Below are positions 42,712-53,674 of a stretch of DNA of 64,000 bases, one piece after another. Made by a program: the position numbers and the translations under genes. Numbering within the stretch: the stretch's first letter is position 1; the number at the start of each line of letters is the position of its first letter. The notes under the pieces were generated by a model. The model saw only the letters and a list, made by a program, of their open reading frames with translations, did no database searches and had not been told where the DNA came from. The stretch is from Mycoplasma iguanae (GTDB lineage Bacteria; Bacillota_I; Bacilli_A; Mycoplasmatales; Metamycoplasmataceae), in NCBI RefSeq assembly GCF_024722375.1, contig NZ_CP102734.1:443346-507345 (forward strand), written 5' to 3'.

Positions 42712-43629
42712 TTATTTAATTTTAATGATTTTAATATGATTAAGATATTTTTCAAATTTTGCTTTTGTTGCTAATCATTTTTCGCTCACTGTAGCCATAG
42801 CTGCAGCTGATGCATAATGAAAAGCTTTTTGACTATCTTGTAATGATCTTTGAAAAATTATAAAAGTAGAAATAAGTGTATCACCTGCACCGGTAGCAGA
42901 AACCACTTTATCTAGTGGTTTAATGATTTTTGCTTTATAAATTGCTCCGTTTTGATCTAAAAGATAAGAACCTCTAGCATCAAAAGAAATAATGATATTT
43001 TTTGCCCCTAACTTTTGAATTGTTTCTAATGCTTGTAAAATGTCTTTTTCATCATTTATTTTAATACCAAATAAACGTTCTAATTCATCCTGATTTGGTT
43101 TAATTAGTAAGGGTTGATATTGTAAAAAATTTTTCAATTCCAGACTATCAATATCTAAAACAAAATTAACATGTTGTTTTTTCAATTTTTCAATAATGGC
43201 ATAAATTATCTCTTGAGAACTTATGCCCATAATAAAAATTAAATCATCTGCTTTTAATTTTGCAATTACTGCATCTAGTTTAGCTAGTTCTTGCTGATTT
43301 AAAACTGTTCTTGGACCATTGATTTCAAAACTAGCATTGTTGGCATAGTATTTAATATTAATCCTTGTTCTTTGCTCAGTTGCAATATTATAAATTTCTA
43401 CATTTTTTTCTTGTGATAATAATGGAACAACTAAATTAAAACTATTTTGATCAAAACAAGTAATTGCTTGGTTTTGAAAACCTAGCCGACTTAATACGAT
43501 CGAGGCATTAATGCCTTTACCACCTGGTAAAAGTTGGGAATTTTCAAAACGCGAAACACCGGATAGTTGAAAGTCTTGCCCTTCAATAAAATAATCAATC
43601 GAAGGCGATAAAGTTAAAGTATAAATCAT
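42712..43629 (-). CDS. fruK: 1-phosphofructokinase
   Basis: Phosphorylates fructose-1-phosphate, the product of the FruA PTS, to fructose-1,6-bisphosphate (305 residues). PfkB-family signatures: LLPGGKGINASIVLSRLG near residue 35 and VSATGAGDTLISTFI near residue 248 with the catalytic Asp. The last residues after the TGA at 42775-42777 (Trp) add about 20 amino acids. It starts 10 nt after fruA in the operon fruR-fruA-fruK. Confidence 0.95.
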
Positions 43630-43639
43630 AATATTTTAA

Positions 43640-45724
43640 TTATGCTCTAACATTTCTTTTCTTGAAAAATAATTTATTTTGAAGTGTACCTTTTTTCTCT
43701 GATTTAAATAGAAAATGCATTGTAATAACTTGCGCAATTACACCTAATACTAAAGCTAATAGCATAAATAAAATTCCTGTTCAAATTTGAGTCACTGGAT
43801 TAGTGAATAAACCACTTCTAAATAAAGGAATAATAAAGATTCCACCGTGTGGTGCTAGTGAACCAACACCTAAAGCAGCTGATACTAATCCTGCAACTCC
43901 ACCACCTACAACATTAGAGATAACCATTACTTTTGGTCGAGCAGCTGTAAAAGGAATTGCTCCTTCAGAAATGAATGATAAACCTAAAATTCAGTTTGTT
44001 TGAGCAGCTTTTTTTTCTTCATCTGTTCAGAACTTTTTAGAAACTAAAGTTGAAACAGCAATTGCTAAAGGAGGTACCATACCAGCAACGATTGCTGCAG
44101 CCATAGCAACTGATCCTTTAGCTGCATCTGAACTTGCAAGTGTAGCTGTTAGTGAAATAGTTCCAAATACATATGCAGCTTTATTAATTGGACCACCTAA
44201 ATCAAATCCCATCATCATTCCGATAATTAATCCTAAAATAAAGGCTATTTCTGGTTTTACACCAATTAAATTTAATAATTTTGTAAATCCATAATTTAAA
44301 TATTGGAAAGGAATATTTAAGAAGAAGAAAGTAATAACAATAATTGCTGTTCCAAATAAAGGAATTAATAAAATATTTGAAATACCTTGTCAATTTTTCC
44401 CTAATTTATTAAATACTTTGATAATTACAATTAACATTGCAGCAGCAAAGAATGCTCCAAAAATTGCTCCAAAGAATCCTGAACTTACATCTGTTCCCAG
44501 TGAAGATAAATTCAATGATTGTGCAATAAATGATCATTCTTTATTGTAATTTTGTACTGCAATCATACCTACTAAAAAACCAGGAAGTAAACCTAGTTTA
44601 CCTACAATCGCTCAAGTGATATATGCAGCTAGCACTGGCACCATTAATCCAAAGGCAATTCCTCCAAATTTCATAAAGAAGTTTGAAGTAACTGTCATAG
44701 TTCCAAAACTACTATCAATTGCTTCTAAACTTGATGTAGCACTTACATGAATTAAGTCAATTAAAAAGGCTAAAGCTATTAAAATTCCTCCAAAAATAAC
44801 AAATGGTAACATGTATGAAACACCTGTCATAATTGAACGATAAGCTTTTTTACCAAAACCATTAAAGCTTAATTGAACTTCATCTGAAGTAGAATCACCC
44901 TTATTAACATTTTTTAGTTTTATTCCTTCACCATTTTCTATTTTCTTAAATAGATTTAATGGTTCATGAATTGCTTTTCTAGTTGATGTTTCCAAAACAT
45001 TTTCATGTTCTGCAAATCTTGTAGTATCAACAGCACGATCAATTGCTAAAATAACTCCTTTAGCATTTTGAATATCTTGATCAGTTAAAACATTTTTAGA
45101 ACCTTCTGTTCCTTGTGTTTCAACTTTAATTTTTAAACCTGCTTCTTGAGCTGCTTTTATTAATCTTTCAGCAGCCATAAAGGTGTGAGCTATTCCCGTA
45201 GGACAAGCTGTAACTGCAACAATATCATAAGCTTGATTATTTGAAAAACTCTCTGAATCTTTTTCAGTTTGAGGTTGTCAGCTTTTCACTAAAGAAAGAA
45301 ATTCTTCTTTAGTTTTGATAGCTGCTAGTTTATTAGCAAAATTAGCATCTATTAGCATTTTTGATAAAAGTGATATCACTTCTAAATGAGAATTTTCCCC
45401 CCCTTGAGCTGTCATAGCAATTCCAAAAATGTATTCTACTTTTTGGTTATCAAGTGCTTCTCACTCTAATGGTTGAACTTTTGCAAAGAAAATTTTATCT
45501 TGCAACATAACTTCATCACGAATGTGAGGCATGGCAATCTTGTTACCAATTCCTGTTGAAGCTTCTGTTTCTCTTTGTTTAAAAAGTTTTAAAGCTTTTA
45601 ATGCGTCAGATGCATAGCCATAATCTTGTAATTTTGTTGCAAAAAATTTTAAAGCTTCTTCTCGAGAAGCAAATTTTTCGTTAACAAAAATTAGATCCTC
45701 GGTTAAAAAATCTAAAATCTTCAT
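43640..45724 (-). CDS. fruA: PTS fructose transporter EIIABC
   Basis: Single-chain fructose permease of 694 residues with domains IIA-IIB-IIC. IIA (about 1-145) has GIGNKIAMPHIRDEV with the phosphorylated His. IIB (about 165-265) has VAVTACPTGIAHTFMAAERL with the active Cys. IIC contains FGGILIALAF, GMMMGFDLGGPINKAAYVFG and SEGAIPFTAARP, all typical of the fructose family. It delivers fructose-1-phosphate to FruK. An intergenic gap of 17 nt separates it from fruR. Confidence 0.96.
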
Positions 45725-45741
45725 TTTTTCCCTTCATCAAA

Positions 45742-46482
45742 TTACTCTTTATTGTTGATAATAAAGAGATTTTTATAGTTTTGTTTAGTACGGTAATTTG
45801 TGACAACTAAAATAGTTTTATTTTTAGGTTTGAAATTATAGAAAGAACGAACTCCAAATTTTTGTTTTTCAGCCAAAACAACAACTAAATCGGAATGACT
45901 TGCAAAATAATTTTTAGCATATCCTTCTTGAATTTCTGGAGTTGTTAAATTTCCTTCATCGTCAATTCCATTGACTCCTAAAAAAGCGATTTGAAAAGTT
46001 AAGTTTTCATATTTACTTAAATCATGACTTACTGTTGATAAAGTACGTTTTTTTAAAAAACCACCTATTACATTAACATTTTCAAATCCCATTTCAATTG
46101 CATGCATTGCATTAAAAATTGAATTTGTATAAAGATTAATTGATTTGTTCAATTTTTCTAATAAGTAATAACAAGTTGAACCAGCATCTACAAAAACGTG
46201 TTTATAGTCCTTTGCTAAAACTGCTGCAGTTGAAGCAAGTGAAAGTTTCACAGCTTTATTTTTATCAATTTCTTCAACTGTCAATTTATCAGTGTGAATT
46301 TGGACTTCGTTATAAATAACTTCTCCAAAGTTTCTCTTAATAAATCCTTCATTTCCTAACTTAATTAAAAGTCTTCTTGTTGTACTTTTACTTAATTTAA
46401 ATTCTTCTTCAATCTCAGAAGGTTTGATAACTTTGTGAGATTTTATAAATTCTTTAATTTTATTTTCCAATAAAATTGTCAT
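45742..46482 (-). CDS. fruR: DeoR-family transcriptional regulator of the fructose operon
   Basis: A 246-residue regulator with an N-terminal helix-turn-helix (VIKPSEIEEEFKLSKSTTRR) and a DeoR sensor domain, visible in VFVDAGSTCYYLLEKL, NVIGGFLKKRTLSTVS and FLGVNGIDDEGNLTTPE. It probably senses fructose-1-phosphate or a related sugar phosphate and represses the operon it heads. The ATG at 46482 has a GGAGGAAAAAA Shine-Dalgarno sequence, one of the strongest here. Confidence 0.9.
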   Translation of the reverse strand: MTILLENKIKEFIKSHKVIKPSEIEEEFKLSKSTTRRLLIKLGNEGFIKRNFGEVIYNEVQIHTDKLTVEEIDKNKAVKLSLASTAAVLAKDYKHVFVDAGSTCYYLLEKLNKSINLYTNSIFNAMHAIEMGFENVNVIGGFLKKRTLSTVSHDLSKYENLTFQIAFLGVNGIDDEGNLTTPEIQEGYAKNYFASHSDLVVVLAEKQKFGVRSFYNFKPKNKTILVVTNYRTKQNYKNLFIINNKE

Positions 46483-46721
46483 TTTTTTCCTCCGTGAAAC
46501 ATGATAATTATAGCATTTTTATGAATTATTCTAAACAAATTCAGTTTAAATATTCAAAAAAGTTAATATTTATTATTCTAAGTTCAATAACATTCACTCT
46601 TTTATGATTTTTTAAATAAACATTTATGGATTAATATGAATTTTATTAATACTTATAGAATTATAAGACAGATGGTAACATTGTGGTTTAAATTCAATAA
46701 AAAATGTCTTTTTTTGTATGT

Positions 46722-46727
46722 TATAAT
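46722..46727 (+). promoter_or_regulatory. -10 box of prfA, 9 nt before the ATG
   Basis: TGT-TATAAT, an extended -10 arrangement, 9 nt before the ATG at 46737 (21 nt before the alternative ATG at 46749). Confidence 0.5.
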
Positions 46728-46736
46728 TAATAAATT

Positions 46737-47813
46737 ATGGAAAAATCGATGCATATTTCTCTAAGTGGAATATTAGAAAAATATAATGAACTAAATGCAC
46801 AACTGCTTGATCCTGAAGTGATGATTGATATTAAAAAATACACAAAAATTAATAGACAACTTAGCGGCATCAAAGACATTGTTGAAACTTTTAAAAAATA
46901 TTTAGAGCTTGAAGCTAACTTACAAGATGCAAAATTAATGCTAAAAGAAAATGATGAAGAATTAGTAAATTTTGCTAAATCTGAAATTTCAAGGATAGAA
47001 AATTTACTACCAATGATTGAAAGCGAATTAACAATTTTATTATTACCAAAAGATATTAACGATGAAAGAAATGTCATTATGGAAATTCGTGGTGCAGCTG
47101 GCGGAGATGAAGCCAATATTTTTGCAGGTGATTTATTTAGAATGTATTCTAAATGAGCTGATGATAATAACATGAAAATTAAAATTTTAGACTCTTCTTC
47201 TGTGCCTGCTGGTGGTTTTTCCCAAATTGTTTTTCTTGTTAGTGGTCAAAAAGCTTATTCAAAATTAAAATATGAATCAGGTGTTCACCGTGTCCAACGT
47301 GTACCTGAAACTGAAACTCAAGGGAGAATCCATACTTCTACAGCTACAGTTACTGTTATGCCGGAAGCTGATGATGACATTGAAATTGATTTAAAACCAG
47401 CTGATCTTAAAATTGAAACTTATCGTTCATCAGGGGCGGGAGGTCAAAGTGTTAACACTACTGATTCAGCAGTAAGAATTACCCATATTCCTACCGGAAT
47501 TTTTGCAGCTAGTCAAGATGGAAGATCACAAATTGATAATAAAGAATTAGCTTTAAAAGTTCTTAAATCAAGAATTTATGAAATGGAATTACAAAAAGCT
47601 AAAGAAAAAGATTCCGCTTATAGAAAATTGGCTGGTTCTGGTGCACGTAGTGAAAAAATTCGTACTTATAACTATCCCCAAGATCGGGTAACGGATCATC
47701 GCATTGGTTTTTCCAGTTCACTAAAATCTGTTATCAATGGTCAAATTAATTCCATCATTGATGCTTTACTAGCTGAAGAACAAAAAGAAAAAATTGCTGA
47801 AGCTGGTCTATAA
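46737..47813 (+). CDS. prfA: Peptide chain release factor 1
   Basis: Reads UAA and UAG and releases the finished peptide (358 residues). The recognition loop has [14 protein letters not shown] (PxT motif of RF1), and the catalytic loop is [20 protein letters not shown]. As the only release factor seen, it fits a code in which UGA is Trp. Start choice is open: the ATG at 46737 lies 9 nt after a -10 box, while the ATG at 46749 has a weak GGAAAAATCG in front. prmC, which methylates the GGQ glutamine, follows 1 nt after the stop. Confidence 0.97.
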
Positions 47814-47814
47814 A

Positions 47815-48513
47815 ATGGCAATTTCTGAAGAAATTTTACTAAGAGAAAAAAAACGTTATAACTTAGTTCAAACGGTTTCAGAGCAAGAAAAAATTCTGCT
47901 CAATCAAGGTATGCCAGTCCAAAAAATTATTGGTTATATTGAAATGCAAGATGTTAGAATTTATTTACAATACAAAGTACTAATTCCTCGTTATGAAACT
48001 GAAGAAGTAATTTTGAAAGCTTTAGAATATATTAATGTTAATTCTGAAGTATTAGATCTTTGTGCTGGTTCTGGATTTATTGGTTTAGCAATCAAAAAAA
48101 AGACCAATGCCCATTTAACTTTATCTGACATTGATGCTGAAGCTATTAAACAAATGCAATTTAATGCTAAATATAATAATTTAAAGGTAAAAATTATTCA
48201 ATCCGATCTTTTTTTAAATCTTCCAGAAAAAAAATATGACGTCATTGTCTCTAATCCGCCATATATTCCACAAGGAATGAGTTTAGATAAATCAATTATT
48301 GATTATGAACCATTACATGCTCTTTTTGCTAAAAATCAAGGAAATTATTTTTATCAAAAAATCTTGCAAGAAGCACCTAAATATTTAAACAAAAATGGTG
48401 TAATTATTTTTGAAATAGCGGATTGAAATGTTGATTTTTTTAAAACAATCAAAGGTGTGGAAATTTTTCGAGATATTAACCAAAAACAAAGAATTGCTGT
48501 TGTTAAATTCTAA
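47815..48513 (+). CDS. prmC: Release factor glutamine methyltransferase
   Basis: SAM-dependent enzyme that methylates the GGQ glutamine of RF1 (232 residues). The SAM motif is VLDLCAGSGFIGLAI, and the catalytic motif is VIVSNPPYIPQG. The N-terminal helical domain, which binds the release factor, is shorter than in Escherichia coli. The ATG lies 1 nt after the prfA stop, so it is translated from the same mRNA. The 3' end overlaps the convergent gene by 4 nt. Confidence 0.95.
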
Positions 48514-49508
48514 AAATTATGTTTTAATTTTGCAATTTCTGAAGTTAAAACTTCCAATATTTCTTTTTCTTCTGATTCTTTAAAATCTAAATAATTAATT
48601 TGTAAAATATTCAAAATAAATTCTGATACTTTTTTAATTTTATGGCTTTCAGCATCAAAATTTGTTTTTTGTGCTGTATGGTCGATAAATTTTTTTAAAC
48701 TACTATAAGCATTAGAATAAACTTGATATTTTCTTTTAATTTGATTACTTTTGCTACGATAATCAGAAATTAATAAAATCATTTTTTGAATTTCTGGAAT
48801 ATTACGATAAATATAATCCATCCTCAAAACATCATCTTGGGAGTATTTTCTTAGTTCTTGTAATACAGTTTTGTATTCTAAAGATACTGTATAGAGGGCA
48901 AATTCGCCATCTGTTAATATATCTTTATTATTGTATTTATAAATTCAATAACAAATAAAAGAAGCTAAAATACCTGCTTTGGAAACTAAAGTTTCTACTT
49001 TCATAAACTGCCTGTTTAGTTTTCTTTTTTGAGTATTTTCAATTAACTGCTGCTTAGTATTAAAAAAATAATCATGATCATTAAAATTTTGAGTTAATTC
49101 CTTAATACCAATTCTTTGAGCTGAGCTAAAATCTAAACCTTGATAAATTAAATCATTAAATTCCATGACAACAATAGTTTCATCAAAAAAGTAATGCAAT
49201 ACATTCTCTTCCATGTTTTTTTCAAAAGCTCAAAAAACACAATTTTCAATTGTGATAGTGTTATCAATTTTTAATAAACTTTGAATAATACTATTTCTCC
49301 CTTTTTGACAAAAATTTTCATCAATTTTAAATTTAAAAATTTGCGTAACAAAATGGAATTTTCCATTTTGATCATACATTCCTAAAGTATAAGCAATTGG
49401 TAATTCATTTTTGGGTAAAGCAAATTTTTCTCTATTGTGTACAAAATTATAAAAAGGATAAGTTATAGCCTCAAAGTCTATAAAAATATTAAATTTATTT
49501 TTAATCAT
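48510..49508 (-). CDS. Putative DEDD exonuclease-like protein
   Basis: A 332-residue protein I cannot name. The N-terminus NIFIDFEAITYPF carries the D-x-E of RNase H-fold exonucleases, and KYSQDDVLRMDYIYRNI near residue 220 could supply the distal Asp. These match in style the C-terminal domain of the DUF2779-like protein at 39.9-41.8 kb (WYDFEGFSMPF). The C-terminal 100 residues are helical and Lys/Glu-rich. It begins 14 nt after deoB, without a clear Shine-Dalgarno sequence, so it is probably translated by coupling. Function inferred only from the motif. Confidence 0.65.
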
Positions 49509-49522
49509 AAGTGTTTGATAAA

Positions 49523-50722
49523 TTAAACTAATTTATCAAAAATATCTTCCCCGGTTTCAATTAAATCTAATCCAAAATTTCTTGCAACAATATTTCCGGT
49601 AGTTCCCAAACCACGAAGTTTTCCTAAAACTCGATTTTTACCTGTAAAACTTTTTGAATAAATTGTAAGTGGTAAGGCTTCTCTGGTGTGATTTGAACCA
49701 GGGAAAGTTGGATCATTTCCATGATCTGAAGTCATGATTAATAAATCATCTTCTTTTAAAGCATTAATTAATTTTGTTAATTTAATATCAAAATTATTGA
49801 TATTTTCTGCATAACCCTCAACATTTCTACGGTGTCCATAATCACTGTCAAATTGAACTAAATTTACAAAAATAAATTGATTAGTACTATCTTCTGAAGC
49901 AATATTAATTGCGATGTCCATATTTTCATTATCTTTTGCTGGTCCATAAACTTTGCTAATTCCTTCATTAACAAAAATGTCATTAATTTTACCCACTGCA
50001 ATAGTTTCAATTCCAGCATCTTTTAAATGGTTTAATAAAGTTTTTTTTGGTGGTTTATTTGCATAATCGTGTCTGTTAAAAGTTCTAGTTCATTTACCAT
50101 TTTTTCCAACAAAAGGACGAGCAATAACTCTAGCAACATTTCATTCAGGTCTTGAAGAAGCAATTTTTCTTGCAGCTTTGGCATAACGATAAAGATTATC
50201 TAAACCTAAATATGTTTCATGACCGCAAATTTGTAAAGTCGAATCTGGTGAAGTATAAACAATAATTTCATCATTTTCAATTGATTGCATTCCTAATTCA
50301 TCCAATATTACAGTTCCTGATGCATTTTTATTTCCGATAATTTTTTTACCATCAAAAGCTTTTTCTAATTCTGCAATCATTTCTGCAGGAAAACCATTTT
50401 CTATAAATAAAGGGTTAGGGATTTTTGTTTCTATTCCCATCATTTCTCAATGTCCAGCTAATGTATCTTTAGCATTTGAAAGTTCTTCGATAACTCCTAC
50501 ATAAGCAATTGGTTTATCATGTTGATTTTTACGATAATTGTGAATTTTTGCAACATGGCCAATGCCTAATTTTTTCCAGGTCGGCATATTTACTAAACCT
50601 GATTCTGTAACATGAAATAATGTATTAGCTCCTTGATCTCCTGGAAAGTCTTTTTGCTTGTAATCTGGTCCAATGCCTAGTGAGTCAGTTACAATCATAA
50701 AAATACGATTAAATTTTTTCAT
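49523..50722 (-). CDS. deoB: Phosphopentomutase
   Basis: Interconverts ribose- or deoxyribose-1-phosphate and the 5-phosphate during nucleoside salvage (399 residues). Alkaline-phosphatase superfamily metal motifs are clear: MIVTDSLGIGPDY, GANTLFHV (metal-binding Thr region), CGHETYLG, QFDSDYGHRRN and LIMTSDHGNDPTFPGSNHTR. The ATG at 50722 follows GAGGTGCTG; a GTG two codons upstream is less likely. It is followed by the exonuclease-like gene. Confidence 0.96.
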
Positions 50723-50788
50723 CAGCACCTCAAATAAATATTAAATAACTAGTTAATATTATAACCCCTAAAAAACTTAAAAAAAATA

Positions 50789-50828
50789 ATAAAAAACATT
50801 AAATAATTTATCATTATTTAATGTTTTA
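50789..50828 (-). terminator. Terminator after tRNA-Leu(CAA)
   Basis: Perfect 15-bp stem AAAACATTAAATAAT/ATTATTTAATGTTTT, 5-nt loop, then T-rich sequence on the minus strand, between the tRNA and deoB. Confidence 0.85.
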
Positions 50829-50848
50829 GGCGATTTGACAATCATAAA

Positions 50849-50934
50849 TGGTGGCTCATATCGGACTTGAACCGATACGCCATTACTGGCAGGAGGTTTT
50901 GAGTCTCCGGTGTCTACCATTCCACCAATGAGCC
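50849..50934 (-). tRNA. tRNA-Leu(CAA)
   Basis: Acceptor GGCTCAT/ATGAGCC, anticodon loop CTCAAAA between GGAGA and CCTCC, long variable arm, T-loop TTCAAGT, CCA encoded. Confidence 0.96.
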
Positions 50935-50997
50935 TTTTTATCTTTTTATATTATAAATTAAAAGATAAAAAAATATTATTAAATTATATTAGTCTAA

Positions 50998-51003
50998 TAT
51001 AAT
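50998..51003 (+). promoter_or_regulatory. -10 box of the protease-like gene
   Basis: A perfect TATAAT, about 12 nt before an AAAGGGGTG Shine-Dalgarno sequence. Confidence 0.55.
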
Positions 51004-51035
51004 TTAGATTTAGTTAAAGGGGTGAAAAAAATAAA

Positions 51036-53489
51036 ATGAAAAAAAGGAATTTATTTTTTAGTTTTTTAGGTTTTACTACTCTTTTCATATTTGGTTTTTT
51101 AGGTTTTACTATTTATAACTTAGTAGTTTCAAATTCTAACACTAGTAAAATTATTCAACCTGTAGAAACTTCTGATGTTAAAGGTATTTTAAAAGCTAAA
51201 GTAAATGAAAATTTTAAAAACTTTTATCCTTCTGATATTAATCCTCGTTTTTTAAATTTAAATAATTTATCACTATTTTTGGAACCTAATAGTGAAATTG
51301 ATGAATTGAGAACCAATTATGAAATTGAGATGAAAATTTTACCTGAAGGAATTAATGATCATGATGGTACATTACAAATAAAAATTACTACTAAAGAAAA
51401 TTTTAATCAACAAAAAGAAGATTACAATGTCATTACTGTTTTTGGTTTTAAGGCTATTAGAGATGTTAGTTTGGAACAAAAAAACATATTAGTACATGGT
51501 ATTAATATGTTTAATGAAATTGAACTAAAAAATAATATTACTGCAGATCAATTAAATCACAATAACTTTTGAAATTCTATTGTACTACCTCAAAACATAG
51601 TCAAACATAGTAATCTTTTAGAAAAAGTAGAATATTATACTTTGAAAGGTTTTGAAAATCAATTACGTTTTAATGCAACAATTGAAAAATATGAAGGTAA
51701 AATTTTTGCTAAAATAGAATTATTTTATATTAACAATCCCCAAGCAGGCATTATAAATATTGTTGAATTAAATGATATTAAAGATTTAGATTGAACTGAA
51801 TCACTAGATAATGATTTTAAAAATAATGTTTTACCTTCACACCTTTTTTATTTGTCACAAGAAAATTTACAAAAATTTTTCTTAAAAAATTTTAATCCTA
51901 ATATTATTTTAAAAGTTGTAAATTTTAGTCCTAATGATAGTAATGGAACAGTTATTTTAGAAAAACAAGATTTACAAAAAAACACTTTAGGTTATAAAAA
52001 ATTTATTTTAGCTAATAATCAATCAATTTTAGATAATGCTTTGGCAAGTGACAAAAACAAAATTGCTAATTTTTTGGAAAATGATTTAAATTTAAAAAAT
52101 AATGCAAATCAAATTTTGCAACAATACAATTTTGAAGATGCCTTTAATTATCGTTACACAAGATTAATCCGTCAAATTAAAATTGCTGATCAAAAAAGAA
52201 ATAATTATTTAGAAAATACTCTAAAAATTTATGACTCATACAAAATTTTTGATTTATTTGATTGGAAGCTTTCACCAGATAAAAAAACTCTAAATTTTAG
52301 GTTTGTTAATGAAAGTAATCAAGAAGATAATTTAAGTTATACTTTTAAAAATAAAGCAATTGATTTTGTAAACTTTAATCCGCAGCATTTTTTGCCAAGA
52401 AAAATTGCTGATTTAAAAAATGAAATTCATTTACGGTCAATGGCTATTTCTTATTTTGAAAAAAAAGAAACTGATCCAGACAGAGTTTACATTATCAGTG
52501 GTACAGCCTGAGTTATTGATAAAAGTAAACATGAAAAAAATACTTATTATATTGCAACTAATTCTCATGTTGTTGAACGTTTACAATCTCATTGAGAAAA
52601 TATTACCGGCTTTGCTTATAGTTTATATAATAACAAGCCTTATTTAGACAACGGACAATTTAGTAATATCTTTAATGCTTCACATAATTTTAGAATTTTT
52701 AGTAAAAATACAAAATGAGCTAAACCTTTAGAAAAAACTAAAATTAATAGTGATAAGCCATTTTGGGATAATTTTGAAATTTTTGATATTGGAGCAAATA
52801 CACCACTCCAAGGTTTTGCTTCTGATATAGCTATTATTAGAATGACTTTTCCCGATGATGAAAAAATAGGGGCAATTACTATTAGAAAAAATATTCCAGA
52901 TGCGGCAAATTACTATTCAAAGATGCAACAAAATCCAGCAACAAAATTAAAATTTTTTAATTCTAGAAATCAATATTCTTGAGATAGTAAAAGTTTTACT
53001 CTAAATAATATGCATTCTTATTCTGAAAATGTTTTACCTACAGACCTTGTGTTTGGTGGTTACCTATCAGGTCAATTTTGAAGAACTAATGATGGTAGTG
53101 GCTTTTTAAAATATTCATTAAATAATGAAATACGTGAAATTAATCAATGAGATCATGTTACTGATCCAGAAAAAAGAGTTAAAAAACTGAATTTTGGTAC
53201 CCCTTATCAAATTTCTATGCCAATGGCTAAAGCAGGAACTGGAATGTCTGGTTCGATGGTAATGGATCGTTATGGCAGAGTTATCGGAATTTTTTGAGGG
53301 GGATTATTTCCTTCTGAAAGTAAGGAACTTTCCGGAATTACTAAAGGAGTTGCCAATATTGATCCAATCGGTATTTCCTATGATAATAGAAAAACCATCC
53401 TCCAAAAATGGTTGGATTTAACTAAAAATATAGAAACAGATCTTGATGATTCAGCTAATGAAATTAATTTCATCACAGAAAGTGTTTAA
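51036..53489 (+). CDS. DUF31-type serine protease-like surface protein (MIP-like)
   Basis: An 817-residue protein with an N-terminal signal anchor (FFSFLGFTTLFIFGFLGF) and no lipobox. The last 320 residues look like a trypsin-fold DUF31 peptidase: GTAWVIDKS with IATNSHVV (His511), SDIAIIRMTF (Asp597) and AGTGMSGSMVMD (Ser740). This family includes mycoplasma immunoglobulin-cleaving proteases (MIP), but the substrate cannot be told here and no MIB-like partner lies beside it. The Shine-Dalgarno sequence is AAAGGGGTG. The ileS promoter lies within 12 nt after the stop. Confidence 0.85.
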
Positions 53490-53495
53490 AAGTGA

Positions 53496-53501
53496 TATAA
53501 T
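53496..53501 (+). promoter_or_regulatory. -10 box of the ileS leader transcript
   Basis: A perfect TATAAT just after the protease stop. The start site would be near 53508, giving a 167-nt leader before ileS. Confidence 0.65.
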
Positions 53502-53544
53502 AGAAACAATTTTTCACAAATAAACTATAAAAAGGAAGGTGTTC

Positions 53545-53583
53545 ATGATTGCTTTAAGAATTTTAATTATTATTGCAATCTAG
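53545..53583 (+). CDS. Isoleucine-rich leader peptide of ileS
   Basis: A 12-codon open frame, MIALRILIIIAI, with Ile at positions 2, 6, 8, 9, 10 and 12, including three in a row. An AAGGAAGG Shine-Dalgarno sequence lies 5 nt upstream of the ATG. The TAG stop is immediately before the first half of the antiterminator. The peptide itself needs no function; its translation would report Ile-tRNA supply. It is too short to be found by routine gene calling. Confidence 0.82.
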   Translation: MIALRILIIIAI

Positions 53584-53603
53584 ACACATCCTTAAATCAT
53601 CTC

Positions 53604-53650
53604 AAATGTTTTAAGACTGTGTTATTTAAAAGTCTTAAAACATTTTTTTA
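53604..53650 (+). terminator. Attenuator terminator before ileS
   Basis: Perfect 15-bp stem AAATGTTTTAAGACT/AGTCTTAAAACATTT, 12-nt loop, followed by a T run to 53649. It stands 25 nt before ileS and after the leader peptide, where no other gene ends. Confidence 0.9.
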
Positions 53651-53674
53651 TTACTTTAAACAAAAGAAGGAAAT

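Larger units (their letters stand above)
53532..53650 (+). promoter_or_regulatory. Transcription attenuator of ileS: four alternative pairing segments
   Basis: Segment 1 (AAGGA 53532-53536 and GTGT 53539-53542, the leader Shine-Dalgarno sequence) can pair with segment 2 (ACAC 53584-53587, TCCTT 53589-53593). Segment 2 can instead pair with segment 3: ACACA 53584-53588 with TGTGT 53618-53622, and CTTAAA 53591-53596 with TTTAAG 53610-53615. Segment 3 also lies in the 5' half of the terminator. A ribosome stalled at Ile codons would free segment 2 to form the 2:3 antiterminator. A ribosome reaching the stop codon would cover segment 2 and let the 3:4 terminator form. Confidence 0.8.

Noticed and set aside
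53490-53674. T-box riboswitch before ileS
   Set aside because: The leader is only about 167 nt, lacks the conserved T-box bulge sequence, and its antiterminator pairs with a leader-peptide region instead; the Ile-rich frame explains it better.
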